Assembly (NCBI RefSeq): GCF_019402645.1
Contig: NZ_VKKS01000001.1
Location: 1,302,970-1,366,969 of the forward strand
From: Morganella morganii
GTDB lineage: Bacteria > Pseudomonadota > Gammaproteobacteria > Enterobacterales > Enterobacteriaceae
Direction of reading: 5' to 3'
DNA length: 64,000 nt
The notes beneath the pieces were generated by a model, which worked only from the letters and a program-made list of their open reading frames with translations, ran no database searches and was not told the DNA's origin. This document shows, one piece after another, positions 18,956 to 30,076 of this stretch. The position numbers were made by a program, and so were the translations under genes. Each line of letters starts with the position of its first letter. Positions within the stretch are counted from its first letter, which is position 1.

Positions 18956-20008
18956 GTGGAGTTTCTCTCACAATACGGTTTGTTTCTTGCAGAAACCGTA
19001 ACTATTGTTCTGGCAATCATTGCCATTGTCGTATTCTTTGTCATGCTCAGCATCCGTAAAGGGCAGTCTTTAGGTAAATTACGTCTGACCGATCTGGGTG
19101 AAAACTACCGCGACAGACAACGTGAAATGCAACATGCCCGCATGAGCGAAGCAGAGCAGAAAGTCTGGAATAAAGCGTTTAAAAAACAACAAAAAAACGA
19201 AGATAAAAAAGATAAAAGCAACGCTAAAAACGGGCAGACCCGTTTGCGTAAACCCTGCATCTATGTGGTCGATTTTAAAGGCAGCCTGGATGCCCACGAA
19301 GTGGAATCACTGCGTGAGGAGATCACTATTATTCTGTCCGTGGCCGAGCCGGGTCTGGATGAAGTACTGGTACGTCTGGAAAGCCCGGGCGGACTGGTGC
19401 ATGCCTATGGTCTGGCTGCCGCCCAACTGACCCGTCTGCGTGAGAAAAATATCCGTATCACTATCGCGGTGGATAAAGTCGCGGCAAGCGGTGGTTATAT
19501 GATGGCGTGTGTGGCAGATAAAATTGTGGCTGCACCATTTGCGATTCTGGGTTCAATCGGTGTAGTGGCTCAGGTGCCTAACATCCATCGTCTGCTGAAG
19601 AAAAATGATATTGATGTGGAAATGCATACTGCCGGTCAATATAAACGCACGCTGACATTTCTCGGGCAGAATACCGACGAAGGCCGTGAGAAATTCCGGC
19701 AGGAGCTGGATGAAACGCACGTTCTGTTCAAAGGTTTTGTCTCTCAGAACCGTCCGTCGCTGGACATTGATAAAGTGGCGACCGGTGAACACTGGTACGG
19801 CACTCAGGCAAAAGAGCTTGGACTGGTTGATGAGCTGGCGGTGAGTGATGATTTAATTGTCGCGGCAATTCCGGATCATGAAGTTATTCAGGTACGTTAT
19901 TTCCGCCGTAAGCGTCTTATCGATAAAATCACCCAGAGTGTGATGATGAGCGCTGACCGTCTTATTCTCCGCTGGTGGCAGCGCGGGAATGGCCCTGTCG
20001 GGAAATAA
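18956..20008 (+). CDS. sohB: SohB, inner-membrane S49-family peptidase
   Basis: 350 aa from the GTG at 18956; alignment with E. coli SohB (MELLSEYGLFL) and the AAGG 7 nt upstream favour it over the GTG at 18950. N-terminal membrane anchor (~6-32), a Lys-rich linker (~70-95), then a signal-peptide-peptidase-like domain with RLESPGG, VDKVAASGGYMMACVADKI (nucleophile Ser), GSIGVVAQVP and HTAGQYKRTL (general-base Lys). Its proteolytic substrate in vivo is unknown; periplasmic proteolysis or quality control is inferred. Confidence 0.95.
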   Translation: MEFLSQYGLFLAETVTIVLAIIAIVVFFVMLSIRKGQSLGKLRLTDLGENYRDRQREMQHARMSEAEQKVWNKAFKKQQKNEDKKDKSNAKNGQTRLRKPCIYVVDFKGSLDAHEVESLREEITIILSVAEPGLDEVLVRLESPGGLVHAYGLAAAQLTRLREKNIRITIAVDKVAASGGYMMACVADKIVAAPFAILGSIGVVAQVPNIHRLLKKNDIDVEMHTAGQYKRTLTFLGQNTDEGREKFRQELDETHVLFKGFVSQNRPSLDIDKVATGEHWYGTQAKELGLVDELAVSDDLIVAAIPDHEVIQVRYFRRKRLIDKITQSVMMSADRLILRWWQRGNGPVGK

Positions 20009-20021
20009 CCGTCTTACTATA

Positions 20022-20051
20022 AATAACGGCAGCGAAGGCTGCCGTTATTCT
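20022..20051. terminator. Terminator between sohB and yciN
   Basis: Perfect 12-bp stem AATAACGGCAGC / GCTGCCGTTATT with a GAAG tetraloop. The T-tract after it is short (CTTTG), so strength is uncertain; it could serve both convergent genes. Confidence 0.7.
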
Positions 20052-20098
20052 TTGCGGATTATTATTATCCTGCCGGTGACTATTCCGGCGTCCGCCGG

Positions 20099-20350
20099 TT
20101 AATCCGCCAAATGATATTGTTCTGACAGAACGTGAGCGAGATGTTTAAACATATTAAAGACGGCCGCACTTTTGAGAGTCGGCAGACCCTGGTCGTCTAA
20201 AAAGTATTCACCTTTAAAAACCAATACGCCGGATTTCTGCTCAACATCATCAGCCTGCATACCTTCCAGAAAATCTTCATGTTCCTGTATGATTTTATTA
20301 GCTTTTTCTAACAGCTCTTGTTTGCTGATGGCGATGGTTTCTTTTTGCAT
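20099..20350 (-). CDS. yciN: YciN family protein
   Basis: 83 aa from the ATG at 20350 with AAGGAG 8 nt upstream, identical in length to E. coli YciN. The family signature is the C-terminal stretch [23 protein letters not shown] small soluble protein of unknown function kept between sohB and topA in enterobacteria. Confidence 0.94.
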   Translation of the reverse strand: MQKETIAISKQELLEKANKIIQEHEDFLEGMQADDVEQKSGVLVFKGEYFLDDQGLPTLKSAAVFNMFKHLAHVLSEQYHLAD

Positions 20351-20637
20351 TCTGTGAACTCCTTTGAAAAATAATTTGTTGCGCATCACTATTTATCAGG
20401 TAGAGTGTGAACTTTTCAAGAGCCCCGCAAACTGGCGGGAAGACTATTTGCGTAATACACTCCGGTGACGGCGATATTAAAAATACATCATTTCCTGACA
20501 GATGTTTTGAGTTGAAACAAAGCATTAGTATAAAAAGAGTTGATCTATTACGAAAGTGCCTCAATATAAAAGGCAGTGTATTTAACGCAAAAATTGGCGT
20601 TTTTATAATCGCCCCGAAAATTTAGGTAATGATAATT

Positions 20638-23226
20638 ATGGGTAAAGCTCTTGTCATCGTGGAGTCCCCGGCAAAAGCCAAAACGATTAACAAGTATCTC
20701 GGCAAAGACTACGTGGTGAAATCCAGCGTCGGTCATATCCGGGATCTGCCGACGAGTGGTTCAGCGAGCCGTAAACCCGCTGCCGCAGGCGATAAAACGA
20801 AAAAAGTAAAAAAAGACGAACGTACAGCACTGGTCAGCCGGATGGGTGTTGACCCGTACCACGGCTGGGAAGCGGATTATCAGATTCTGCCGGGCAAAGA
20901 AAAGGTCGTTTCTGAATTACAGCACCTGGCTGCGGATGCATCACACATCTATCTCGCAACGGACCTTGACCGCGAAGGGGAAGCTATTGCATGGCACCTG
21001 CGGGAAGTGATCGGAGGTGATGACAGTCGTTTCAGCCGGGTTGTCTTTAACGAAATCACCAAAAATGCGATAAGCCAGGCCTTTGAACAGCCGGGTGAAC
21101 TGAATATAGATCGTGTGAATGCCCAGCAGGCACGCCGCTTTATGGATCGCGTGGTGGGCTATATGGTCTCTCCGCTGCTGTGGAAGAAAATTGCCCGTGG
21201 TTTGTCTGCCGGTCGTGTGCAGTCCGTCGCGGTGCGTCTGATTGTTGAGCGCGAGCGCGAAATCAAAGCTTTTGTGCCGGAAGAGTACTGGCAGATCCAC
21301 GCGCTGTTGTCTGATAAAAAAGATCAGCTGCGCATGGAAGTGGTACAGGAAAACGGAAAAACCTTTAAAGCTGTCAATGAGAAACAGGCATATGCTGCTG
21401 TCAGCAAATTACAGGCAGCCACTTTTAAAATTATTGACCGTGAAGACCGTCCGACTTCCAGCAAGCCGGGGGCGCCGTTTATTACCTCCACACTCCAGCA
21501 GGCCGCGAGTACCCGTCTGAGCTTTGGTGTGAAGAAAACCATGATGATGGCACAGCGACTGTATGAAGCCGGTCACATCACCTATATGCGTACCGATTCC
21601 ACCAACCTGAGCCAGGATGCCATTACGATGGCGCGTGACTATATCACCGGGAATTTCGGTGATAAATATCTGCCTGCCTCGCCGAATCTGTACAGCAATA
21701 AAGAAAATTCCCAGGAAGCGCACGAAGCTATCCGTCCGTCTGATATCGCCGTAACGGAAGAGATGCTTAAAGATATGGAGCCGGATGCGCGCCGCCTGTA
21801 TCAGTTAATCTGGCGTCAGTTTGTTGCGTGTCAGATGACACCGGCAAAATACGATTCCACCACACTGACCGCAGAAGCGGGCGACTTCACACTGAAAGCC
21901 AAAGGGCGCACGCTGCGTTTTGACGGCTGGACTAAGGTGATGCCTGCACTGCGTAAGAATGATGAAGATAATACACTGCCGGCCATTGCACCGGGCACGG
22001 TCATGACACGTGAAGCGATTGAACCTGTGCAGCACTTTACCAAGCCGCCTGCACGTTTCAGTGAAGCCTCGCTGGTCAAAGAACTGGAAAAACGTGGTAT
22101 CGGGCGGCCATCCACGTATGCATCTATTATTTCCACCATTCAGGATCGCGGTTATGTAAAAGTGGAAAACCGGCGTTTCTATGCCGAGAAAATGGGTGAA
22201 ATTGTCACCGATCGCCTCGAAGAAACCTTTGCGGAACTGATGAATTACGACTTTACTGCCCGGATGGAAAATCAGCTGGACCATATCGCCAACAATGAAG
22301 CGAAATGGAAATCGGTGCTGGACGAATTCTTTGCCGATTTCAGCAAACAGCTGGATAACGCGGGTAAAGAGCCGGAAGAAGGCGGTATGCGGATGAACCC
22401 GATGGTCATCACTTCAATCATCTGTCCGACCTGTTCCCGTCCGATGGGGATCCGTACCGCCTCCACCGGGGTATTCCTGGGGTGTTCCGGTTATGCCCTG
22501 CCGCCGAAAGAACGTTGCAAGCAGACTATCAACCTGATCCCGGAACATGAGATCCTCAATATTCTCGAAGGGGATGATGCGGAAACCAACGCACTGCGTG
22601 CCCGCCGCCGCTGCCCGAAATGCGGTACTGCGATGGACAGCTATCTGATCGACACCGGCCGTAAACTGCATGTCTGCGGTAATAACCCGGAATGTGAAGG
22701 GTACGAAGTCGAAGAGGGTGAATTCCGCATTAAAGGTTACGACGGCCCGGTTGTTGAATGCGAAAAATGCGGCTCTGAAATGCACCTGAAAATGGGGCGT
22801 TTCGGTAAATACATGGGTTGTACCAACGACGAATGTAAGAATACCCGTAAAATTCTGCGTAACGGCGAAGTGGCTCCGCCGAAAGAAGATCCGGTACCGC
22901 TACCGGAACTGCCGTGCGAAAAATCAGACGCCTACTTTGTACTGCGTGATGGTGCGGCCGGTATCTTCCTGGCGGCGCATAACTTCCCGAAATCACGGGA
23001 AACCCGTGCGCCGCAAGTGGCAGAACTGGTTCGTTTTAAAGATCGTCTGTCTGAAAAAATGCGTTATCTGGCGGAAGCGCCGGTCGCAGATCCGGATGGC
23101 AATCCGACCACTGTCCGCTGGAGCCGTAAAACCAAACAGCAGTATGTGGCATCCGATAAAGATGGTAAAGCGACCGGCTGGTCTGCATTCTATATCGATG
23201 GTAAGTGGGTTGAGAAAGCCAAATAA
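20638..23226 (+). CDS. topA: DNA topoisomerase I
   Basis: 862 aa from ATG-GGT at 20638 (matches E. coli start [19 protein letters not shown]; an in-frame ATG at 20629 is less likely). Type IA topoisomerase relaxing negative supercoils. TOPRIM domain with [14 protein letters not shown]; active-site Tyr in [14 protein letters not shown] (~Y320); C-terminal half with three tetracysteine zinc ribbons starting CPTC, CPKC and CEKC. Full length with intact key residues. Expected promoters lie in the 250-nt gap shared with divergent yciN. Confidence 0.98.
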   Translation: MGKALVIVESPAKAKTINKYLGKDYVVKSSVGHIRDLPTSGSASRKPAAAGDKTKKVKKDERTALVSRMGVDPYHGWEADYQILPGKEKVVSELQHLAADASHIYLATDLDREGEAIAWHLREVIGGDDSRFSRVVFNEITKNAISQAFEQPGELNIDRVNAQQARRFMDRVVGYMVSPLLWKKIARGLSAGRVQSVAVRLIVEREREIKAFVPEEYWQIHALLSDKKDQLRMEVVQENGKTFKAVNEKQAYAAVSKLQAATFKIIDREDRPTSSKPGAPFITSTLQQAASTRLSFGVKKTMMMAQRLYEAGHITYMRTDSTNLSQDAITMARDYITGNFGDKYLPASPNLYSNKENSQEAHEAIRPSDIAVTEEMLKDMEPDARRLYQLIWRQFVACQMTPAKYDSTTLTAEAGDFTLKAKGRTLRFDGWTKVMPALRKNDEDNTLPAIAPGTVMTREAIEPVQHFTKPPARFSEASLVKELEKRGIGRPSTYASIISTIQDRGYVKVENRRFYAEKMGEIVTDRLEETFAELMNYDFTARMENQLDHIANNEAKWKSVLDEFFADFSKQLDNAGKEPEEGGMRMNPMVITSIICPTCSRPMGIRTASTGVFLGCSGYALPPKERCKQTINLIPEHEILNILEGDDAETNALRARRRCPKCGTAMDSYLIDTGRKLHVCGNNPECEGYEVEEGEFRIKGYDGPVVECEKCGSEMHLKMGRFGKYMGCTNDECKNTRKILRNGEVAPPKEDPVPLPELPCEKSDAYFVLRDGAAGIFLAAHNFPKSRETRAPQVAELVRFKDRLSEKMRYLAEAPVADPDGNPTTVRWSRKTKQQYVASDKDGKATGWSAFYIDGKWVEKAK

Positions 23227-23260
23227 TCTGTCGTTATAATATCGGCGGTATCACAATAAA

Positions 23261-23293
23261 AAACCGGTCAGGATTTCCCTGACCGGTTTTTTT
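23261..23293 (+). terminator. topA terminator
   Basis: 12-bp stem AAACCGGTCAGG / CCTGACCGGTTT followed by TTTTTTT, 35 nt past the topA stop. Confidence 0.92.
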
Positions 23294-24594
<1,301 letters not shown>

Positions 24595-24615
24595 ACGCAC
24601 ATTATCAGGGGACTG

Positions 24616-24799
24616 ATGATTAAACTATCCGTACTGACAGGCGCTGTCCTGCTTGCCGCCGGGCTGTTTCCGGCGGTTGTATCCGCATCTCCGTTACCGG
24701 CTGCACCGGTCTGCAAAGAAACCGTGTATTGATGAACAACGCGAGGCATATGAGAAGTGGTGGGATAGGGTTAATAAAATCCTCACCAAACACCTCTGA
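24616..24799 (+). pseudogene. Frameshifted small secreted-protein gene
   Basis: Starting at the ATG at 24616 (AGGGGACTG upstream) a good signal peptide is read (MIKLSVLTGAVLLAAGLF, cleavage near VSA-S), but the frame stops at 24732 after 38 aa. A frame offset by one base continues with KPCIDEQREAYEKWWDRVNK and stops at 24799. The span is 184 nt, one more than 61 codons, so one inserted base would explain it and restore a ~60-aa exported protein with two Cys. Alternatives: a genuine 38-aa peptide, or a sequencing error. Confidence 0.6.
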
Positions 24800-24847
24800 T
24801 CACGGTATTATGCCGTAAGTGGTCATTTTCAGTTGGAGCGCTCATAA
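24800..24847 (+). pseudogene. C-terminal fragment of a secreted-protein gene
   Basis: In the same frame after the stop at 24799, this stretch reads SRYYAVSGHFQLERS then TAA. It resembles, at both DNA and protein level, the end of the next relic (WYYAANGQLRWIYCGLK at 25316-25366). It looks like the remaining tail of a paralogous copy. Short, so the identification is tentative. Confidence 0.4.
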
Positions 24848-24902
24848 CAGAAACATCAGCTGAATTTGAGGAGACTTTGAGGTGAATGTAAACGAGGTTA
24901 TT

Positions 24903-25369
24903 GTGAATTAAAATTATTGTGGGTGGCTCTGCTATTTCCATTTATGGTACAGGCAAATCAATCAGAGAAAGACTCTGTTATTTCAATGAGTAATGATGTT
25001 TGTGCTGAACATTCAGACCCCGGCTTCTGTCGTTGGCAGCTCGATAATATCACAGCTATCTCAGGTATTATTGGGCTAAGCTATTCAGATTGTTATCGGA
25101 ATAACACAAAAACAAAGGAGTGCAAGGAGACAGATAACGCATTTAAATTATTTTCAGAAAAAACATAATGAAAATATGGCGGAATTAAAGAAAAAATAGC
25201 TTACCCGCAATACCATAAAGGACTGCTATTAGTCATTACTCATAACTTTGGTTATGTTCAGCCGGTAATGATGGTTGCACATAACTGGTCATTTGAAAAT
25301 AAAGTCAGAAAATAATGGTATTATGCTGCAAATGGTCAGTTGCGGTGGATTTACTGCGGACTTAAATAA
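24903..25369 (+). pseudogene. Decayed exported Cys-rich protein gene
   Basis: One frame runs from the TTG at 24917 to the TAA at 25367-25369 (about 150 codons), broken only by TAA-TGA at 25166-25171 and TAA at 25313. The N-terminus reads LLWVALLFPFMVQANQ, a signal peptide. Directly upstream, GTG at 24903 followed by AATTAAAATTATTG would give MKLKLLWVALL if one A were restored, with a GAGG site before it, so the true start is probably frameshifted. The body has at least five Cys (DVCAEHSDPGFCRW, SDCYRNN, KECKE, IYCGLK). The first 84 codons may still be translated. Family not recognised. Confidence 0.6.
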
Positions 25370-25536
25370 CCACGAGGTTTGAGCAGGCACTGATGTGATG
25401 CTTAGTGGATTGGTTATATAAAGCAAATAGATAATCGCAGTATAAGTGTTTTTTCGTGAGTAACATGGTTTACATTTTATTTCACTTAAGCTATACCTGT
25501 AAGTTGAATATTAAATAACAAGGAAAGGTGAATGAG

Positions 25537-26370
25537 ATGTCCGATTTTGTCATCAGGATGAATAATGGATTAAATCTGACCAGGCAAGAGTTTGAATTGA
25601 CTCCCGGATATTCGGTTACATTAAAAATAGAAGGTCAGTATAACAAAGAACATTTAATGTTTAAATCCAGTAATGAGCGAATTCGCTTAACACAAAAAGC
25701 GGATAATAAAAAAAGAGAGCAAGCATTAACTGTGACAGCAGTAAGCGAAGGAAGTAGCGAGATTACCTCAGTGACCAAAGGTATTCGTCAGTGCAATATT
25801 ACTGAGCTAAAGGGAAAAGTCTCAGACTGTTTTCCGAAATTAACATTTGTGGTATTACCAATAATCGGTATTCCTGCAAATTTAACACCCAGACAAAAAG
25901 CAATGGTGCAGGTTTTGCTTTCTGAAACATCAACTCCGGAAAACGGGGGCTTTAATCAAAAAGATGCTAAAGAGGCAATGACTCTGATGCATGATGCACT
26001 TTATAACAGAATAGCTTCGCCAAAAGCACAATATTTGGATGTGCCGCAGGACGGACGTGATAAATTATTGGGATTGATATTTAATGGCAGAGTAATCGAG
26101 GGTTTTAAAGGAAATACCATATCGCCCGGCATATTAACCAGAATAAACATAATGATAACCAGGGCAAATGATGGTGGTTCTGATATGAAAAAGTATAGGT
26201 CGTTAATATCAGACGCAATAACCATTGCCAGAAAAGATACTATCATTTTATCTCATGAAGTAATTGGTTGGCGCACAAAAGATAATGGTCTTGGGGGCGA
26301 TAATTTTGAATTGTATAAAAATCTTCAGGGGCAAACCTTTACAAAACTTAAAGCTGACTTTCTAAAATAA
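25537..26370 (+). CDS. Putative toxin/effector: BIG2-like region plus possible SleB-like hydrolase region
   Basis: 277 aa from the ATG at 25537 (GGAAAGGTGA upstream); a GTG at 25528 would add MNE. No signal peptide or membrane helix. Residues ~12-80 look like a bacterial Ig-like (BIG2) repeat: TPGYSVTLKIEG, FKSSNERIRL, LTVTAVSEGSSEITSV. Residues ~117-160 (QKAMVQVLLSET...AKEAMTLMHDALYNRI) resemble the start of SleB/cell-wall-hydrolase domains, with E130 in the catalytic-Glu position, and NFELY near 257 could be its later motif. Clearly A+T-richer than its neighbours. Followed 14 nt later by an exported protein gene, the layout of a peptidoglycan-targeting effector with periplasmic immunity protein. 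The hydrolase reading is inference; the family is not recognised with certainty. Confidence 0.65.
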   Translation: MSDFVIRMNNGLNLTRQEFELTPGYSVTLKIEGQYNKEHLMFKSSNERIRLTQKADNKKREQALTVTAVSEGSSEITSVTKGIRQCNITELKGKVSDCFPKLTFVVLPIIGIPANLTPRQKAMVQVLLSETSTPENGGFNQKDAKEAMTLMHDALYNRIASPKAQYLDVPQDGRDKLLGLIFNGRVIEGFKGNTISPGILTRINIMITRANDGGSDMKKYRSLISDAITIARKDTIILSHEVIGWRTKDNGLGGDNFELYKNLQGQTFTKLKADFLK

Positions 26371-26384
26371 TAAAGAGTATTTTT

Positions 26385-26927
26385 ATGAATAAAAAAAATA
26401 TAGCTGTATTGTTACTAGCCATTTCATTAACCGGAACCGTTTATGCGCAAACATGGGAACATACCGGGAGTTGGGGCATATATGATAAAAAGCCTGATGT
26501 AACATTTAAGCCGTTTGATGATAAGTTGTATAAAAAACATTTTTTGGAATCAGCAAAATATTTTATAGCAATATTTAAGATGAATGACAAGGTTAATGAT
26601 TTTTGTCTGATCGGATATAAATGGAGTGATGAGAATCGGGAAGATAAAGTTAATGTTATATGGAAAGATAATTACTTAATAAACTGGCAAATGCCATTGC
26701 ATTCTGTTGATGACCTTACTTACACTCAATCACTGGTGATGTCAAAACCCAGTATTAATTTAAAAGATAATGTAGTTCCATACAGTGAAATTGGTTTTCA
26801 TACCGCCCTGTGGCCGGAAGAGGGTGTAAAACAAATTACAGAGGATTGCTTAAAAAATGGTAACCGGGTTCAGATAAAACCTTTTAAACCGCACTCGTCA
26901 TGGGATTCTGATAAAAATATAAATTAG
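26385..26927 (+). CDS. Exported protein, possible immunity partner of the upstream gene
   Basis: 180 aa. Signal peptide MNKKNIAVLLLAISLTGTVYA with cleavage before QTW. The mature part has two Cys (NDFCLIGYKW and TEDCLKNG), many Trp/Tyr/Lys and no recognised domain. AAAGAG precedes the ATG; only 14 nt separate it from the upstream stop, so the two are co-transcribed. A+T-rich like its partner. Periplasmic location and pairing suggest neutralisation of the upstream protein; this is not shown by the sequence. Confidence 0.7.
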   Translation: MNKKNIAVLLLAISLTGTVYAQTWEHTGSWGIYDKKPDVTFKPFDDKLYKKHFLESAKYFIAIFKMNDKVNDFCLIGYKWSDENREDKVNVIWKDNYLINWQMPLHSVDDLTYTQSLVMSKPSINLKDNVVPYSEIGFHTALWPEEGVKQITEDCLKNGNRVQIKPFKPHSSWDSDKNIN

Positions 26928-27069
26928 CCTGTATTGTTCGGGTGTGATTACTGGCCATATTTTTCAGAACATAGTAAAAATTGGGTACCCAACCACCGCT
27001 AAATAGCAAAAATATCAGTTCATAATTGAGCAGATATAGTTAACAGCTCCAATATCTATTCTCTCTGAT
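26928..27069. other. Non-coding remnant after the island genes
   Basis: 142 nt of A+T-rich sequence with no supported gene. It may contain degraded island sequence; I see no repeats or attachment-site pair. Confidence 0.4.
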
Positions 27070-27091
27070 AAGCCGCAATCGCGGCTTTTTT
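27070..27091 (+). terminator. Terminator at end of the cysB-acnA island
   Basis: Stem AAGCCGC / GCGGCTT with AATC loop and a T6 tail. It may end the effector/immunity transcript. Confidence 0.8.
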
Positions 27092-27187
27092 ATGGTAGCT
27101 CAGTTAGTTAACGGCGGTCAGGATGCGATAACGTTTGAGACTGACGGGCAGGGAACCCGGGTTATCACCGCATACAGCCCGGATTAA
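27092..27187 (+). CDS. 31-codon reading frame, probable gene remnant
   Basis: ATG at 27092 lies within the terminator tail and has no clear ribosome binding site. The sequence MVAQLVNGGQDAITFETD and ending RVITAYSPD looks protein-like, as if it were the tail of a larger gene. GC-richer than the island before it. Not recognised; could be non-coding. Confidence 0.25.
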   Translation: MVAQLVNGGQDAITFETDGQGTRVITAYSPD

Positions 27188-27274
27188 TTATCCTGAAAAA
27201 TTGTTAGTTTTAGTTACATTGAATTAACAAATTGTGTTGTTGCCCCCGCAAAGATTACGGGAATATGGTATCTT

Positions 27275-27280
27275 TATAAT
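27275..27280 (+). promoter_or_regulatory. Possible acnA -10 element
   Basis: Perfect TATAAT 54 nt before the acnA ATG. No convincing -35 at normal spacing, so it may be activator-dependent (acnA responds to several regulators in E. coli). Confidence 0.4.
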
Positions 27281-27333
27281 GAAAATAATAAGGAAGATAC
27301 CTGTTTAACCCGTACACTCTGTGTGGAGGCGTT

Positions 27334-30006
27334 ATGTCGTTAACCTTAAAGCAACAGTGTGAAGCCCAACTGACGGCGGGCGGAAAACACTACCATATCT
27401 ATCATCTCTCCCGCCTGGCGGAACAGCTCGGCAATCTTGATAAATTACCCAAATCCCTGAAAGTGCTGGCCGAAAACCTGTTGCGTAATCTCGATGGCGA
27501 TAGTGTGCAGGTGCATGATTTACAGGCACTGATTGACTGGCAGAAAACCGGCACAGCTGATCATGAAATTGCCTTCCGGCCCGCCAGGGTGCTGATGCAG
27601 GATTTTACCGGTGTCCCTGCGGTAGTGGATCTGGCGGCGATGCGTCAGGCTATCCGCGTGCTGGGCGGAGAGGAGAACAAGGTAAATCCGCTGTCACCGG
27701 TCGATCTGGTTATTGACCACTCGGTGATGGTGGATGAATATGCCAGTGAGCAGGCATTTGCGGATAACGTGGCCATTGAGATGTCACGTAATAACGAGCG
27801 TTACCGCTTCCTGCGCTGGGGACAGCAGGCATTTGACCGGTTCCGTGTGGTACCGCCGGGGACAGGGATCTGCCATCAGGTCAATCTGGAATATCTCGGA
27901 AAATCAGTCTGGTATGATACCCGTGATGGTAAAACCTATGCTTATCCGGATACCCTTGTCGGGACAGATTCCCATACCACCATGATTAACGGCCTCGGCG
28001 TACTGGGCTGGGGTGTGGGGGGTATTGAAGCGGAAGCGGCGATGCTCGGGCAGCCGGTATCGATGCTGATCCCCGATGTGGTCGGGTTTAAACTGACCGG
28101 CCGTCTGCGCGAGGGGATTACGGCCACTGATCTGGTGCTGACAGTGACACAAATGCTGCGTAAACACGGTGTGGTGGGTAAATTTGTTGAATTCTGGGGT
28201 GACGGTCTGGCGCAGCTGCCGCTGGCTGACCGCGCCACCATTGCCAATATGGCACCGGAGTACGGTGCGACCTGTGGGTTCTTCCCGGTGGATAATGTCA
28301 CACTCAGCTATATGCGGCTGACCGGGCGCAGTGATGAAGAAATCGCACTGGTGGAAACTTACTGCAAAGAACAGGGATTGTGGCGTCATGAAGGGGATGA
28401 ACCCCGCTTTACCTCCGGGCTGGCGTTGGATCTGGCGGATGTACAGACCAGTCTGGCCGGGCCGAAACGTCCTCAGGACAGAGTGGTGCTGGCACAGGTG
28501 CCGGATGCGTTTCAGTCGGCGGTTGATCTGGAGCTGAATAAAAAATCTCCGGCGGTGAAAGTTGCGGTCACTCGGCACGGCAGGGACTTTGTCATGGAAG
28601 ATGGCGCAGTGGTGATTGCCGCTATCACATCCTGTACCAACACCTCCAACCCCGGTGTGCTGATGACCGCTGGTCTGCTGGCGAAAAATGCTGCGGAAAA
28701 AGGGCTGACCCGCAAGCCGTGGGTAAAAACCTCTCTTGCTCCCGGCTCGAAAGTGGTGACAGATTATCTGAATGCCGCCGGATTCACACCGTATCTGGAT
28801 CAGCTGGGATTTAATCTCGTGGGTTATGGCTGCACCACCTGTATTGGTAACTCCGGCCCGCTGGATGCGGAAATTGAAACTGCCATTAAAAATCATGACC
28901 TGACGGTCGGCGCGGTGTTGTCCGGTAACCGGAATTTTGAAGGTCGTATTCATCCGCTGGTGAAAACCAACTGGCTGGCGTCTCCGCCGCTGGTAGTGGC
29001 CTATGCACTGGCCGGAAACCTGCACTGTAACCTGGAAACAGATCCGCTGGGCTATGATAAACAGGGCAGCCCGGTGTGGTTAAAAGATATCTGGCCGGAT
29101 AATGCTGCAATTGCCGCTGCGGTGGAAAAAGTGAAAACAGAGATGTTCCGCAAGGAATATTCCTCTGTTTTTGACGGAGATGAACAATGGCAGTCACTGC
29201 CGGTGGAAAATACCCCGACTTATCAGTGGCAGCCGGATTCCACCTATATCCGCCATCCGCCGTATTTTGAGGGAATGCCGGTTAACCCTGCACCGGTAAA
29301 AGATGTGAAACAAGCGCGGATTCTGGCGATCCTCGGCGACTCCGTCACGACTGACCATATCTCCCCGGCGGGGAACATCAAGGCAGACAGTCCGGCGGGA
29401 CGCTATTTACAGGCGCACGGCGTGAAACCGGCGGATTTTAACTCCTATGGTTCAAGGCGCGGTAACCATGAAGTGATGGTGCGCGGGACGTTTGCCAATA
29501 TCCGCATCCGCAATGAAATGGTGCCGGGCACAGAGGGCGGATTTACCCGCCATATTCCGTCCGGGGAAATACTGACTATCTTTGATGCCGCGATGCGTTA
29601 TCAGGAATCCGGGACGCCGCTGGTGGTGGTTGCCGGGAAAGAGTATGGTTCCGGATCCAGCCGTGACTGGGCAGCGAAAGGAACCAATCTGCTGGGCGTG
29701 CGGGTGGTACTGACGGAGTCCTATGAGCGTATCCACCGTTCCAACCTGATTGGTATGGGGATTCTGCCGCTGGAATTTCCGGCCGGAACGGATCGCGGTA
29801 CGCTGGGGCTGACCGGGGATGAACTGATTGATGCCGGTGATCTGAACAATGTTACACCGAAACAGATTGTGCCGGTACGTATCACGTATGCGGATGGCCG
29901 GGTGACCGAACTGAACGCCCTGTGCCGTATTGATACACAGACTGAACTGGAATATTACCGCCACGGCGGTATCCTCTGTTATGTGATCCGGCAGATGCTG
30001 GCGTAA
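27334..30006 (+). CDS. acnA: Aconitate hydratase A
   Basis: 890 aa, full length. Interconverts citrate and isocitrate in the TCA and glyoxylate cycles. The 4Fe-4S ligands are the Cys in [11 protein letters not shown] and the pair in [12 protein letters not shown]. Other family landmarks: [59 protein letters not shown] and [16 protein letters not shown]. AcnA is the stress-resistant aconitase. Its E. coli neighbours cysB and ribA are kept, but an accessory island separates it from cysB. Confidence 0.98.
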   Translation: MSLTLKQQCEAQLTAGGKHYHIYHLSRLAEQLGNLDKLPKSLKVLAENLLRNLDGDSVQVHDLQALIDWQKTGTADHEIAFRPARVLMQDFTGVPAVVDLAAMRQAIRVLGGEENKVNPLSPVDLVIDHSVMVDEYASEQAFADNVAIEMSRNNERYRFLRWGQQAFDRFRVVPPGTGICHQVNLEYLGKSVWYDTRDGKTYAYPDTLVGTDSHTTMINGLGVLGWGVGGIEAEAAMLGQPVSMLIPDVVGFKLTGRLREGITATDLVLTVTQMLRKHGVVGKFVEFWGDGLAQLPLADRATIANMAPEYGATCGFFPVDNVTLSYMRLTGRSDEEIALVETYCKEQGLWRHEGDEPRFTSGLALDLADVQTSLAGPKRPQDRVVLAQVPDAFQSAVDLELNKKSPAVKVAVTRHGRDFVMEDGAVVIAAITSCTNTSNPGVLMTAGLLAKNAAEKGLTRKPWVKTSLAPGSKVVTDYLNAAGFTPYLDQLGFNLVGYGCTTCIGNSGPLDAEIETAIKNHDLTVGAVLSGNRNFEGRIHPLVKTNWLASPPLVVAYALAGNLHCNLETDPLGYDKQGSPVWLKDIWPDNAAIAAAVEKVKTEMFRKEYSSVFDGDEQWQSLPVENTPTYQWQPDSTYIRHPPYFEGMPVNPAPVKDVKQARILAILGDSVTTDHISPAGNIKADSPAGRYLQAHGVKPADFNSYGSRRGNHEVMVRGTFANIRIRNEMVPGTEGGFTRHIPSGEILTIFDAAMRYQESGTPLVVVAGKEYGSGSSRDWAAKGTNLLGVRVVLTESYERIHRSNLIGMGILPLEFPAGTDRGTLGLTGDELIDAGDLNNVTPKQIVPVRITYADGRVTELNALCRIDTQTELEYYRHGGILCYVIRQMLA

Positions 30007-30028
30007 GACAGTAATACAGGTAAAAAAT

Positions 30029-30053
30029 AAAGCGCGGCAATTGCCGCGCTTTT
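30029..30053. terminator. Terminator between acnA and ribA
   Basis: 12-bp perfect stem AAAGCGCGGCAA / TTGCCGCGCTTT with T's on the plus strand and A's upstream, usable by both convergent genes. Confidence 0.88.
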
Positions 30054-30076
30054 CTGTTTTTACTTTTGCAGGTGAA

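Noticed and set aside
27092-27180. tRNA-like start GGTAGCTCAGTTAGTTAACGG
   Set aside because: It resembles a D-arm, but no matching T-arm, anticodon stem or acceptor pairing follows in the expected length.
24595-27333. Prophage or insertion-sequence origin of the cysB-acnA island
   Set aside because: No transposase, integrase, terminal inverted repeats or flanking direct repeats seen; composition alone indicates foreign DNA.
27904-29025. 373-codon frame opposite acnA
   Set aside because: Antisense shadow of acnA with no ribosome binding site or family similarity.
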